Source: Turnera subulata (Eukaryota; Streptophyta; Magnoliopsida; Malpighiales; Passifloraceae). From it: a stretch of DNA of 64,000 nt. The DNA lies in the NCBI GenBank assembly GCA_028386065.3, contig JAKUCV010007537.1, forward strand, positions 1 to 64,000, in the 5' to 3' direction. How positions within the stretch are numbered: the stretch's first letter is position 1; the number at the start of each line of letters is the position of its first letter. Below the pieces are notes generated by a model, which saw nothing but the letters and a program-made list of their open reading frames with translations, did no database searches and was not told the origin of the DNA. A program made the position numbers and the translations under genes. Shown one piece after another: positions 11,720 to 22,842 of the stretch.

Positions 11720-12130
11720 TTTCATGTTCGGCGCTCTAGATCGGTCGTAAACATCCTCGATCCCGAGAAATGTAAGATGCACTGCTAACGGTGACGTCGG
11801 TTTCCCTTGTGAAAATTTCGTCCGTTAACCCACAAGGCGATGATCACGAGAACGTCCTGTGTCCCTCGGTAGAAACGTTATCCACTTGTTCACAAATTCC
11901 GCATGAGCCAAAAACGTCTGTCAAGTCTCGTATCCCTCCATGATGTCTGAACAGGTGTAAGCTTGTCGCACATGCACTCTGCTCGAGGTATGGTCCCATC
12001 AATCCAGCCACATCGGTCACGGATGCATGTGATAAAAGATGCAAGAAAGAGTCATAAAAAGAATAAAGCAAGGTAGCCAAGGCAGTAGAAAATCGTGAGA
12101 TGGAAAAGAGCTGAAAAGCACTTGCGTTTG
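11720..12130 (+). promoter_or_regulatory. Conserved inter-ORF region between aORF1 and aORF2
   Basis: About 400 bp that aligns by eye with 45180-45620 (E5) and with the reverse strands of 22180-22610 (E2) and 35890-36330 (E4). It contains a TGACGTCGG motif (CRE/bZIP-like) near 11801 and short open frames that differ between copies. The conservation without a common frame suggests a promoter or UTR for aORF2 rather than coding sequence. Confidence 0.45.
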
Positions 12131-12239
12131 TAGCCCGAAAAACATATAAAGTGATGTAGTAATAAATGAGGCAATGGCAAAATTTTCAAAAAGCAAAATC
12201 TTGAAGAATGAAAACGGTTTGGAGCTTTGTGAAAAGAAT

Positions 12240-12505
12240 CTACTTTTCCTATCCCCGAAAAATATTTTATTTTTATTTCATTTTTCCTTTTTCTTCTTTT
12301 TTTTTCTCTTCTTTTTTTGTACCTTTTTTTTTTTACTTTTTCTTCCTCTTTTTTTTTTTCATTTCCATCTTCTTTTTTTTTCTTCCCCCTTTTTTTACTG
12401 TTTCTCTTCTTTTTTTTCCTTTCCTTTTCCTTTCTTTTACCTTTTTTTTTGTTTCCTTCTTTTCTTTTCTATTTCCTTCTTCTTCTTTTCCATTTTTTTT
12501 TCGGG
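12240..12505 (+). repeat. Polypyrimidine tract replacing the aORF2 promoter in E1
   Basis: About 260 bp made almost only of T and C. It lies where E2, E4 and E5 have a short promoter segment with a TATAAAAG box. Low-complexity open frames across it are not genes. Confidence 0.8.
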
Positions 12506-12664
12506 AACAGGTGGGGTCTATATTTTGAAAAACTGGTAAACATTTTTCTATAAAAGGCAAAACAACGGAAAGCAAAAACCACAAAGCATCTAAATGCAAA
12601 CAACGCTCAGGCAAACAAAACCACAACGCTCAGAAAAAGAAAATACCAACGCGTCCAAAACACG

Positions 12665-13381
12665 ATGCCTGCTCCATCATCCGTCTTCTTCGTCGAAGGT
12701 GCCAACCTAGGCAGAAGAAACCGGCTGGCCTACAGCATGATCAACGAGCGTCCAGAGGAACTACCGAACGAGCTCGGCAGGATGCCCCGTCTGGTCTTCG
12801 TCGACGAACTCTACTCCTCCAGATTCTTCATCACTCCCATGGAAGAGACGTTCTTCCTGGAGGATCAAGGCACCCTGAGGACCTCCTTCTATGGCTTGAC
12901 CAATTCCGTCATGTTTTTCATCTTTAAAAGACTTCAAGAATTCAACCTAGAGCCCACTTGCCATTTCCTGGACCAAGGCACCTACTACCAGCTCTCGATG
13001 ACTGCCCAGAGCATGCCCAAAGTGACTCAGTTACCCCCAACTTGGCCAAAGGCTCGACTGCTGGTGTGGAACTGCAGAGGAATTGCTAAGCGTTCCCCGG
13101 AGTTCACACGTACCCTGAGGGACCTGAAGAACCAGTACAAGCCCAACATGGTTCTTCTCACGGAGACTCAGTGGCAGCCTGAAGACGATCACGGTGTCAT
13201 CCCACTTCGGTTCCCTTCAGCAAACCGGTTCGAGCTTCCTGGCCAGAACAACGCGGGCGGAATGTGGTTCTCATGGAACGACAGCATCAGGGTGAACATC
13301 AACAATGCCCCAATAGCTTCAGGGTCAACGTTGTTCCAAGGAGATGAATGTTTTTTTAATAATAATAATAATATAATGTAA
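12665..13381 (+). CDS. aORF2 of E1: unknown N-terminal domain joined to a truncated LINE-endonuclease-like segment, antisense
   Basis: Residues 1-130 match nothing I know. Residues 131-213 resemble the start of the AP-type endonuclease of plant LINEs: LLVWNCRG (about 132-139), LLTETQ (164-169) and a GG.WFSW block (198-204). The first two are the Asn and Glu metal-binding motifs of the EEP fold. The later catalytic motifs (DxN, SDH) are missing in every copy, so nuclease activity is unlikely. Other copies end at 227 aa. Here a one-base deletion near 13305 changes the last residues and adds a tail, giving 238 codons. It is the least damaged aORF2 in the window. It runs antisense to E1 and ends near the PBS. 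Role unknown; it could be a captured LINE fragment. Confidence 0.62.
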   Translation: MPAPSSVFFVEGANLGRRNRLAYSMINERPEELPNELGRMPRLVFVDELYSSRFFITPMEETFFLEDQGTLRTSFYGLTNSVMFFIFKRLQEFNLEPTCHFLDQGTYYQLSMTAQSMPKVTQLPPTWPKARLLVWNCRGIAKRSPEFTRTLRDLKNQYKPNMVLLTETQWQPEDDHGVIPLRFPSANRFELPGQNNAGGMWFSWNDSIRVNINNAPIASGSTLFQGDECFFNNNNNIM

Positions 13382-13606
13382 TTTTAATGTTTGCAATAAT
13401 AATATTAGTAATATTAATAATATTTATGTTTCTGCATATTTATGGCATCATTTACCTCTTATGTGTATGTTCTGTGGCAAGCTGGCGTCCCTCAACTGGA
13501 TCCATCATGCACTAACTAAAATGATATAAAATAATAAACAAGTGGAGCGAACCATGCAAACAAGAACAACAAACACACAAGGACTACCCAACAAGACCTA
13601 ACGCCC

Positions 13607-13618
13607 GCTCCGCTACCA
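13607..13618 (-). other. E1 primer binding site
   Basis: TGGTAGCGGAGC on the minus strand, four bases from the LTR end. It differs from the usual plant initiator-Met PBS (TGGTATCAGAGC) by two bases, giving one mismatch and one G-U pair with initiator tRNA-Met. Confidence 0.7.
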
Positions 13619-13621
13619 AAA

Positions 13622-16600
13622 TGAAACGCCCCGACCCGTATTTACCGTACACAGTAAACACATGCTGGAACTGTAACGACCCAACTAAACAAAGCCTAGC
13701 ATACAGTGTATACATCAGTAACTCTGGCTCAACAGCCCTAAATATAAACATCAATACATCACAACTGACCCAATGACCCAATAATAATAATAAACATCAC
13801 AGCAGAAGACTTAGTAACTCATAAAGACACTGTATGCGACACAGATGCAAACTAATAGATCCGAGTCCTGTCCAAGGGATAACGCCGCAGCCTGTCTGAA
13901 ATGCATCAAACCTGAACCACAAATAACTCAACCTACGGGATGAAAGCCCGCAGGTGAGGGGTGAGTCCGAAGTGCCCACCAACCATGGATAAACAGAGAT
14001 ATGCAGGCAACCATAATACTTCAAAAAAAATAATATAGACAACAGTCACAAACCATACCAAAGACAATACCGTACAAGACAGACCAGAACCAAAGACTCG
14101 TCCCAAACCTACCAGAGAATTTATTATTATTCCAATTTTATCTTTCTGGGCACCGTCACGGATAAGCTAGGGTCGTACCAGGTAATCAACCTGTTTATGG
14201 TGCCAGATCAAAAAGAACCCGGGATCAAATCCCAATCTCAAATCTCAGGGATCAACATCCCAATAACAATCTCAGGGATCAACATCCCAATCACAATCTC
14301 AGGGATCAACATCCCAATAACAGTTTCAGGGATCAACATCCCAATAATAATCTCAGGGATCAACATCCCAATCAAACTGGCATCAACATGCCCATCACAA
14401 GTAACCCAGATCATGGCCACCATAAAACAGTCTCAAACCATCCGGTCGTACCTCTACTTACCACGTGAGAGTAAAATCACCATCTCAAATCAACTTCCAA
14501 TTTCCATTTTTCCTTTTTCCCAATTATCCATATCATAATTTATTCCAATTTTTCAACTTCCTATTAACTCAAGTTATACAACAGACCAATCCATCAACAG
14601 TTTCATAGCATCAATTACTCACAATCCAACATCAATCACAACACAGTATCCAAGAAACCAATAATAGTCAACACAGCAGTTCAATCAAGCAGGACAATAT
14701 CAGCGAATCACACTCAAAACCAACATCAACAATCCATATCATCAAGCATCCAACAATAACATATATCATCACAATTTCCAATATTCATTTTCTCAAGTTA
14801 TTCAACTTTCCATTATCATAAGTTAATCCACAGACCCAACCAATCAACAATCTCATAACTCCAATTATTCACAAGTAACAGTTCAACAATTATCCACAAT
14901 TTCCTCAAGACCAAAAACACAGTCCAACAACAGCAACAACAATAACCATCGCAGTCAAATAACTATCAATGATCATCTCAGCGGTTCAATCAAACAACAA
15001 ATCACACACAGTATTACAGGCACATATCAAGGGTTATCCATCCTCACCTTAGCCGATTACTCAACTCTGAAACATCAACCGGTCCAAAGCCGGCTCCTCG
15101 GGAAACTGCCCGATATCAAACCTATACAGCAAAACAACATGCTCACATAAATGCACATAATCGGTATACTATGATGCCAAAGCTGCGAAATAAACCCATC
15201 ACGGTTCATATCCTTTATTATCATCTTTTACCGAAAATATTATACCGTACGTATATCCAAATATAATTTCGGTACCATACTTTAATTAAAACTCTCCTTT
15301 AAATATTTTTTATAGAATAATAATACTTTGTCTTCCAAAATAATAACAATATAATTTTCCTATAAATTATATCATATATATATATATTTCCCGAAATTAT
15401 TTCCATAAAATATATTTCTTGCCAAAATATAATTACCAAATATTATTATATTAAAAAACCATATTTCCAGTAAATATAATTATATAAACTCATTTTCCTG
15501 TAAATAAATACGAATTATAAATATACATATTTATATTTTCCAACTACACATAAAAAGATTATTACCCTAACATATTTAATTTCCAAAGATATTTTCATAA
15601 AAATTACTTACCATACTATTATCAAAATAACCATAACATAATTTTCTTAATTTTCCAAAAAAAATAGTCATATCCCATATATATATTACCATTTATATCC
15701 ATAGTATATATATCTAGTGTATTTACCATATATTTATTTTTAAGGATATAAATCATATGATATTTTTAGTTCCTTTCAAAAAGAATATAATCATTTAATT
15801 CATTATTACTTTTCCAGAAAAATTATGACCCATAATATATTTTCTAGATTATATATTCCCTTTATTATTATTATTATTTTAATTATCTCGGACTGGGCCT
15901 TACTGTGCAGCCCACGTCCAGGAACCCAGCTCCAAACCTGGCCCAAAGCACTAGCCCAACTTGCCAAAATCCAACCCTAGCCCAAAACAAACCTAACCCA
16001 ACCTGGGTCAACCTGTGACCCGCGACCCACATCCGGGTCGAAATCCTCACAACGGGTCTGCTCACCTCAGGAGTGGCAGACGGTGGTGGCGCGAGCGCGG
16101 GCAGGCTGCGAGCGGCGTCGGGGTCGCATCGAGGCGGGAAAGACGAGGAAGGAAGGCGGCAGCTTTGCGTACGGTGGCTGCTGCACACGGCGGTCGGCAG
16201 GTTACTGCGAGAGGGTGCGGGGTGTCGGTGGCTGCTGGTTTCATCTCGGCGGCTACAGGTGGTCGACGGTGCGAGGAGACGTCAGGTGTTGCGGGGCCGT
16301 CGGCGGCGTAGCAGCAGTGCGGGCAAAGGAGGAGGTGCGGCACGATCTCAGCTCGGTGTCGTCGTCGACTGGAGGGGAGGAGGCGCGGGCTGCTGACTCG
16401 TCGTTGGCGACGGCAGTGAGGAGGAGAGAAGGAGAAGGCATTGGTGACGGGTCTGACGGCGGTTGGGTGGCCCGGTTGGTGGTGTCGAGTGGTTTTTGTT
16501 TGTGTTTTTTGTATATGTTTGGCTTGGTTGTGCAGGAATGAAGGAATGGTTTTTTTTTTTTTGCAGATGGGTGAGGAACTGGGTTGCAGGCAGGCAAATG

Positions 16601-16985
16601 GGTGATGCAGGGACGCGAGACTGGAAAGGAGAAAACAAAACACACGATATCGCGGGGTCTCACAGGCCCTTCACAGGTTCACAGTGGGAGGCGGCTGCAT
16701 GACTCAATCATGTAGTCGTGTCCCGTCCGGACCAAAAAATAACTGTAATACCCCCTTTGTTATTTTCCGGTGTGATTTTTCTGAGGATTCCGGGACCCAA
16801 AAAATACCAACTTTGGTCCGAAAAAATCCACAGAAAAATCTCGAGCGCGGGAAAAGACTCGGTTACGAAAAACGACGCCCGATTTACCTTGAATTAATTA
16901 CCCAAGATTAATTCATTCGGTAAATCACTGTATAACGACTTTTATAGTCTCGGTAAAAATCTAAATTTTTATCCGGACTGTTACA
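13622..16985 (-). repeat. E1 5' LTR
   Basis: A 3364-bp LTR, opening TGTAACAGTCCGG at 16985 (minus strand) and closing CGGGGCGTTTCA at 13622. Similarity with the 3' LTR is high throughout, with small indels. It contains a hairpin array, a GC-rich block (about 15990-16500) and AT-rich sequence. The open frames within it are not supported as genes. Confidence 0.88.
14150..14470 (-). repeat. LTR stem-loop array, E1 5' LTR
   Basis: Five 27-bp units, with hairpins such as 14248-14261 and 14275-14288 (GGGAT-CAAC-ATCCC on the plus strand). The outer blocks are GTCACGGATAAGCTAG at the left and CCACGTGAGAG at the right. Confidence 0.6.
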
Positions 16986-16990
16986 ATATA

Positions 16991-17720
16991 AATAAGAAAA
17001 ATAAATAAAATAAACTATTTTATAATCATATAAATAGTACTTAGTTTTTTATATTTAAACATACATCAGTGAGTCCCAAAACAAAAAATATAAATTAAAC
17101 AATAAAAGAAAAAATTAAAATAATTAATTAATAATAAGCAAAACATAAAAAATAAGAGAGTAATTTCTAAAATTAAAAATCAGGAAAAAACTAAAAAGAC
17201 TATTATTACAAAGAAAGAACATTAAAATAGAAAATAGAAATAAATTAGTGAATAAAATAAAATAAAATACTCAATAGTAATATAAACAATAATTAATTTT
17301 GTAAATTTTATGCCTGCATCATTTGTTGATCCATGCTTGAGCATAGATAATTGACCCCCTAAAACAAAAAAATATTGAAAAACAGAATTTAAAAAATATA
17401 AAATTAATTGATAATAAACAAAAAAATAAAAAAACATAAAATGATTCAATTTTAAAATATAATCATAAAAATAAATAGAAAAATCATATTATTATGAATA
17501 AAAACAATAATACAAAAAATAGAATATGAATCAGAAAAATAGATAAAAAATATTTAATAATAATTAATTTTATAATTTAAACATGCATAATTGAGTCCTA
17601 AAATAAAAAAATAACAGAAAAAATTTTAAAATATATAAAACATAAAAGAGGCCACAAAAAATATTGTATAAAATCATAATAAAAAGAATAATTAATTTAT
17701 GAAATAAAAAATTAACAAAT
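16991..17720. repeat. AT-rich tandem repeat, right part
   Basis: Continuation of the array at 3540. Marker blocks resembling AAACAT.CAT....TGAGTCC.AAAA are seen at about 17057, 17345 and 17579. More degenerate than the left part. No gene seen. Confidence 0.55.
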
Positions 17721-18174
17721 TAAAAGACATGAAAAATTTAAGCATACCTTTGCATCAATTAAACTCATATCTATGCTAATAAGGAAGTTCTATAATTTTT
17801 TATTTAAGGATTCCCACAATCTCGAAAGTCTAACTTGATTTTTTTCATAAATCATTCTCAGGAGTCAATTCATCCAAAGCTTTATTATAGGTTTTCCTGT
17901 ACTAACAAAAAAAATATAAAAATGATTAAAATGGATTGGAAAAATAAAAAAATATAGGATGCTTAATTATGAGAGACAAAATAACTTTAATATTATATCA
18001 ACATTCATACGTATGCAAATAGAAATAAAACAAAGAAGGAATTAGAAAGAATGAGTGAATTATAGAGAAACTGTATCACACACAGAGAGAGACTATGTCT
18101 AGACCTTGTGTAGTGCAAAAATAAAATAAGGAAGGATTAAAAGGAAAAGAATGAATGATAGAGAAACTGTATCA
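17721..18174. other. AT-rich intergenic DNA with a short tandem duplication
   Basis: A segment ending in AGAGAAACTGTATCACA occurs twice (about 18050-18080 and 18150-18178), and a related piece follows E2 at 26712. No gene seen. Confidence 0.5.
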
Positions 18175-19319
18175 CATACTGTAACGACCCAGGTAAAATT
18201 TATAAGATTTTACCGAGTCGTTTAAACTCTTACAACGGTAAATAAATTTTATCGTTGTAATCAAGAATTCTACCGCACCAGGTTTTCCGAGTTTTACCGG
18301 GAGTAACCGAGCTTCATTTCGATTGCCGAGGATATACGACGTTTGGACTATCTTCGAGCCTCGGGATTAACTTTTGAGAATTCTACACGGCTAACCGAGC
18401 CTTGGTTTTCAATTTCGAGACTTGCACAACGCTCAGGGGAATTAATCAGATTTTTCGAGCCCAAGTTGTATTTTCGGACTGGGACGAATTTCGGAAAGAC
18501 GATTATGCCCCGGGGATATTTTGGAATACAAGAGAAGCATGAAGGGCATATAGGTCTTTTGTTGGCTCAGATTTTTCTGCCTAATCCTGCAATTATTGAT
18601 AGATATTTTATTTTTTTTAATTCTTTCTCTTTTTCCTTTTTCCTTCCACTTTCTTTCGTCTCCTGATTTTTTTTTCCTCTTCTTTCTTCTCTTCTCCTTC
18701 CCTCTGCCTCCTTCCTCTTCCCCACCTGCTCTCTCCTCATCTCTCCCTTCTCGGCTCTCGTCGTCTCTGCCACAACCGCTGCCCGAAGCTGCCGCTCTCG
18801 CCTCCTCACCAACAACCGAGAGCCATCCGCCGCCTTTCTTCCCTGTATCTGTTCGCGACCACCACAAAGGCAAAGAACGCGTCGCCGGCGATCTGGACCT
18901 CTCCTCATCCCAGCTCGATCCGTTCCACCTCTTGGACCATCGCCGTCGAAGCAGCGATTGAGGACGCTGTTTGGGTAGGTTGCCGCAGCTGCCTTTCCTC
19001 TTCGAGTCGCCTCCAGTGCCGATCTTCCCTTCCCCTCTTCTCGCACGCCACCATTCCCCTTCCCTTCCACCGAGACGACACCACGGATGGGTGAGTCCTC
19101 GGCCGCGTCCTCTTCATCCCTTTCTGCCGAGTAATTACTTGTTGGATTTGATTATTTAATTGTTGGTCTTGAACAATTAAAACTTATAGTTAAACAATTG
19201 GTTTTGCTTGGATTGTGATTAATCGGGTTTCAATTGTTTGGCGTGGGTTTGTGTTTGAGGATACTGTGGTGGTTGTGATTGACGTTGATGCTGCTACTGT
19301 GGCTGTGGATTTGGTTGTT

Positions 19320-20213
19320 NNNNNNNNNNNNNNNNNNNNNNNNNNNNNNNNNNNNNNNNNNNNNNNNNNNNNNNNNNNNNNNNNNNNNNNNNNNNNNNNN
19401 NNNNNNNNNNNNNNNNNNNNNNNNNNNNNNNNNNNNNNNNNNNNNNNNNNNNNNNNNNNNNNNNNNNNNNNNNNNNNNNNNNNNNNNNNNNNNNNNNNNN
19501 NNNNNNNNNNNNNNNNNNNNNNNNNNNNNNNNNNNNNNNNNNNNNNNNNNNNNNNNNNNNNNNNNNNNNNNNNNNNNNNNNNNNNNNNNNNNNNNNNNNN
19601 NNNNNNNNNNNNNNNNNNNNNNNNNNNNNNNNNNNNNNNNNNNNNNNNNNNNNNNNNNNNNNNNNNNNNNNNNNNNNNNNNNNNNNNNNNNNNNNNNNNN
19701 NNNNNNNNNNNNNNNNNNNNNNNNNNNNNNNNNNNNNNNNNNNNNNNNNNNNNNNNNNNNNNNNNNNNNNNNNNNNNNNNNNNNNNNNNNNNNNNNNNNN
19801 NNNNNNNNNNNNNNNNNNNNNNNNNNNNNNNNNNNNNNNNNNNNNNNNNNNNNNNNNNNNNNNNNNNNNNNNNNNNNNNNNNNNNNNNNNNNNNNNNNNN
19901 NNNNNNNNNNNNNNNNNNNNNNNNNNNNNNNNNNNNNNNNNNNNNNNNNNNNNNNNNNNNNNNNNNNNNNNNNNNNNNNNNNNNNNNNNNNNNNNNNNNN
20001 NNNNNNNNNNNNNNNNNNNNNNNNNNNNNNNNNNNNNNNNNNNNNNNNNNNNNNNNNNNNNNNNNNNNNNNNNNNNNNNNNNNNNNNNNNNNNNNNNNNN
20101 NNNNNNNNNNNNNNNNNNNNNNNNNNNNNNNNNNNNNNNNNNNNNNNNNNNNNNNNNNNNNNNNNNNNNNNNNNNNNNNNNNNNNNNNNNNNNNNNNNNN
20201 NNNNNNNNNNNNN
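19320..20213. other. Assembly gap (894 N)
   Basis: The gap lies entirely within the 5' LTR. The matching stretch of the 3' LTR is 24670-25928 (1259 bp), so the missing sequence is predictable in kind and the gap is probably too short. Open frames across it are artefacts. Confidence 0.95.
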
Positions 20214-20478
20214 TGTCACGTGACAGGTATTGGTACGGCCAGATGGTAGTCGCCCTGTGATTTGTGATATGATAGGGAGGACTGCGTGGACTCCCGGCTG
20301 AGGACTGCGGGACTCAGTTGATTTGCTATAGGAAGGACTGCGGGACTTCCGCCGAGGACTGCGGGACTCGGTTATTTGTGATATGATTTGTGATATTTAT
20401 GGATTAACGGGGAGTACCCTGGGGTTAGCTAACCTAGCTACCAGGCACGGCCAATACTTATTACGTGACAGGGCCCTA
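20214..20478 (+). repeat. Family B stem-loop array, E2 5' LTR
   Basis: Four hairpins at 20275-20295, 20298-20317, 20331-20350 and 20352-20371. They share the loop GACTGCGGGA (GACTGCGTGGA in the first) and have four different stems. They are framed by TGTCACGTGACAGG at the left edge and TTACGTGACAGG at the right. Confidence 0.7.
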
Positions 20479-20995
20479 ATAATAAAATTGGTAAGTCTAC
20501 CGTCAAATGTCGGTGAGTTTATGAGATTAGCTTAACCATGAACAGTCTGACGTATAGTTAGTTCCGGTAAGTTGATACCGATATTATGTTTGTGCTTGCT
20601 GTATTTCTATTGTGTTTTGTGTTGGCTTGGGTGTATTTGCGGTTGTATGTATACTGTGGTTTATTTGTTTATTGGTGAGACAGTGGTTGGTCTCACCCCT
20701 CACACAGTTCCTGTAGGTTAGGTTTGCATACCGGCGGCTGTGGCGTCACCTCGGACAAGACTCGGATCCAATAGTAGGCATTGTGACTTGCATTTAAAAT
20801 GTTATTGAATATCTAAAAAATGCTTCCGCTGTGCAAATGTTGATGTCCCCACAAGGTGACGAGATTGTGATTTTGATTGACTATTTGTCCTTTTGTTAAT
20901 ATGTGTTCCTGCTTTAATGATATGTTGGCCACGTGGTGGTACTGTTTGCCGTAATTACTGTTAGTTGGGTGAATTTAGGCCGGGGTGTTTCATTT

Positions 20996-21007
20996 TGGTA
21001 GCGGAGC
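20996..21007 (+). other. E2 primer binding site
   Basis: TGGTAGCGGAGC, four bases after the LTR end. Identical to the PBS of the family A elements and of the copia-like piece C1. Confidence 0.7.
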
Positions 21008-21304
21008 GGGCTGTAGGTCCTTGGGTGATTGTTTTGCTTGTTTGATGTGCATAGCTCGCTCCATATGTTTATCATTTTGCATTCATATCATTTAGTTAGT
21101 GCATTACGGATCCGGTCAAGGGGCGCCAGCTGTCGGAGAACATTCATACGTGAGGTAAATGATGCCATTAATTAGTGAAAATGTAAATATTACTGATATT
21201 GCGAAATTTTTGAGTACAAACAGAAATATTACATGGATATTTTATATTATATTAAAAGGGAAATATTACATTGATTCTTGATATTTTATAAAAATAAAAA
21301 TACA

Positions 21305-21987
21305 TTAACGGTTCGCAACGACGTTGACACGGAAGCTGTTTGCGTCGCTGTTGACGTTGACCGTGACCCTATCGCTCCAAGAGAACCACATGCCGCCTCT
21401 GTCGCGCTGGCCAGGAATCTCGAACCGGTTAGCTTGTGGGAACCGGAGTGGGAAGAGACCATGATCGTACCGTGGTTGCCACTGCGTCTCCGTCAGAAGA
21501 ACCATGTTGGCTTGTACTGGTTCTTCAAGTCCCTCAGGGTGCGTGAGAATTCCTGTGCACGCCTTGCAACTCCTCTGCAATTCCACACCAGCAGTCGTAC
21601 CTTTGGCCAGGTTGGAGGTAGCCGAGTCATTCTGGGTATGCTCTAGGCTGTCATTGAGAGCTGGTAGTAAGCACCTTGCTCCACAGTCTGGCAAGTGGAC
21701 TCCAGGTTGAACTCTTGAAGCCTATCCGAGATGAAAAACATCACGGAGTTTGCTGAGCCGTAGTATGAAGTCCTCAGTGTCCCATGGTCCTCTAGGATGA
21801 ACACCTCTTCCATTGGAGTGACGAAGAACCGTGACGAGTAAAGCTCGTCGACAAAGACCAGGCGCGGCATTCTGCCGAGCTCGTTCGGCAGTTCTTCAGT
21901 ACGTTCGTTGACCATGCTGTAAGCCAGTCGGTTCCTTCTGCCAAGATTGGCACCTTCGACAAAGAACACTGACGAGGGAGCAGGCAT
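21305..21987 (-). pseudogene. aORF2 of E2, disrupted
   Basis: Same two-part protein as in E1, antisense to E2. It starts at the ATG at 21987. A nonsense codon (TAG at 21645-21643, codon 115) and a one-base deletion near 21510 break it. The endonuclease-like part continues in another frame to 21305. A TATAAAA box lies at 22097-22091, about 100 bp upstream. Because the two LTRs of E2 are nearly identical, these lesions may predate or closely follow insertion. Confidence 0.75.
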
Positions 21988-22090
21988 CTTGATTTGGACG
22001 TGTGGGGTTTGTTTTGAACATGGTGTTTTCTTTGCTTTAGCGTTTTGTTGCTTTGATTGTTTTTGGTGATTTACACCTCACCGCTCCTTC

Positions 22091-22097
22091 TTTTATA
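22091..22097 (-). promoter_or_regulatory. TATA box for aORF2 of E2
   Basis: TATAAAA on the minus strand, about 100 bp upstream of the ATG. The same box and spacing occur in E4 (35814-35808) and E5 (near 45696). Confidence 0.5.
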
Positions 22098-22842
22098 CAC
22101 TTATGGGGAGCGTGATTACGGTTTTTGATTTTCAAGATTTTGTTTTTGAATTTTACCGTTGCGTTATTTAATGCTTTGTGCTTTACGCGTTTCTCGGACT
22201 GTCATGCCAGAGTTTTTCAGCCTTTTTTCCACCTCTTGATTTTCTTTCGCTCTGGCTACCTTGTCCTTTCTCTTATGGCCCTTCTATATTTACCTTGCAT
22301 CTTTTATCACATGCAACCGTGACCGTTGAGGCTAGACGGATGGGGCCGTATCTCGAGTAGAGCGCATGCGCGACAAGCTCACAGCTATTCGGACATCGTG
22401 GAGAGATGCGAGCTTGGACAGACGTTTTTTGGCATATGCAGAATTTGTTGACAAGTGGGTAACGTATCTTTCGAGGGACACAGGACGCACCCGTGATCAT
22501 CGCCCTGCCGGCTAACGGGTATCTTCTTCACGAGGTTAACCGACATCACCGTTAGTTGTACGTTACGTTTCGTGCTTCGAGGATGTTCACGTCTGATACG
22601 AGCACCGTTCATGAAAACATGTATTAGTTTTAATTTCTTTTTGTTTTGATTTTGTGAAACGAGTTTTGTTTTTAATTTCTTTAAATTTGATTTTATATTC
22701 TTATAGTTGATTTTTATTTTGCTTTGAGAGGTTTTATTTTCCGTTTAACATAAGATTTCGTAACATAAGAGATTTTGATTTAAAAAGAAAATTTATTTTA
22801 TTAATTCCATAATAAGGTTTTACAATAGAGAAGAAGTACTCT

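Larger units (their letters stand above)
4064..16985 (-). mobile_element. E1: non-autonomous LTR retrotransposon, family A (Tekay/Del-like ends), complete with nested solo LTR
   Basis: Boundaries are TG...CA, flanked by the 5-bp duplication ATATA at 4059-4063 and 16986-16990. It reads right to left: 5' LTR 16985-13622, primer binding site 13618-13607, internal region 13621-10939, polypurine tract next to 10939, 3' LTR 10938-4064. Removing the nested solo LTR S1 leaves a native element of about 9.4 kb with 3.4-kb LTRs and only 2.7 kb internally. No gag, protease, RT or integrase is present in any frame. The internal region instead carries two ORFs on the plus strand, antisense to the element. 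The size class resembles a LARD. The end motif (GGGGACGAAATTCTTTTTAAGG then TAGA before the LTR) matches plant Tekay/Del chromoviruses, which could supply enzymes in trans. Confidence 0.88.
18180..20992 (+). repeat. E2 5' LTR (contains gap)
   Basis: Resolved parts are nearly identical to the 3' LTR. Relative to it, about 125 bp is missing near 18675 (3' LTR positions about 23893-24020), with pyrimidine-rich repeats at the breakpoints. Confidence 0.88.

Noticed and set aside
12174..12626. ORFs over the T/C tract in E1
   Set aside because: Phe/Leu/Ser or Lys/Arg homopolymer-like products of a polypyrimidine tract.
19215..20249. ORFs of more than 300 codons across the gap
   Set aside because: They consist of N bases.
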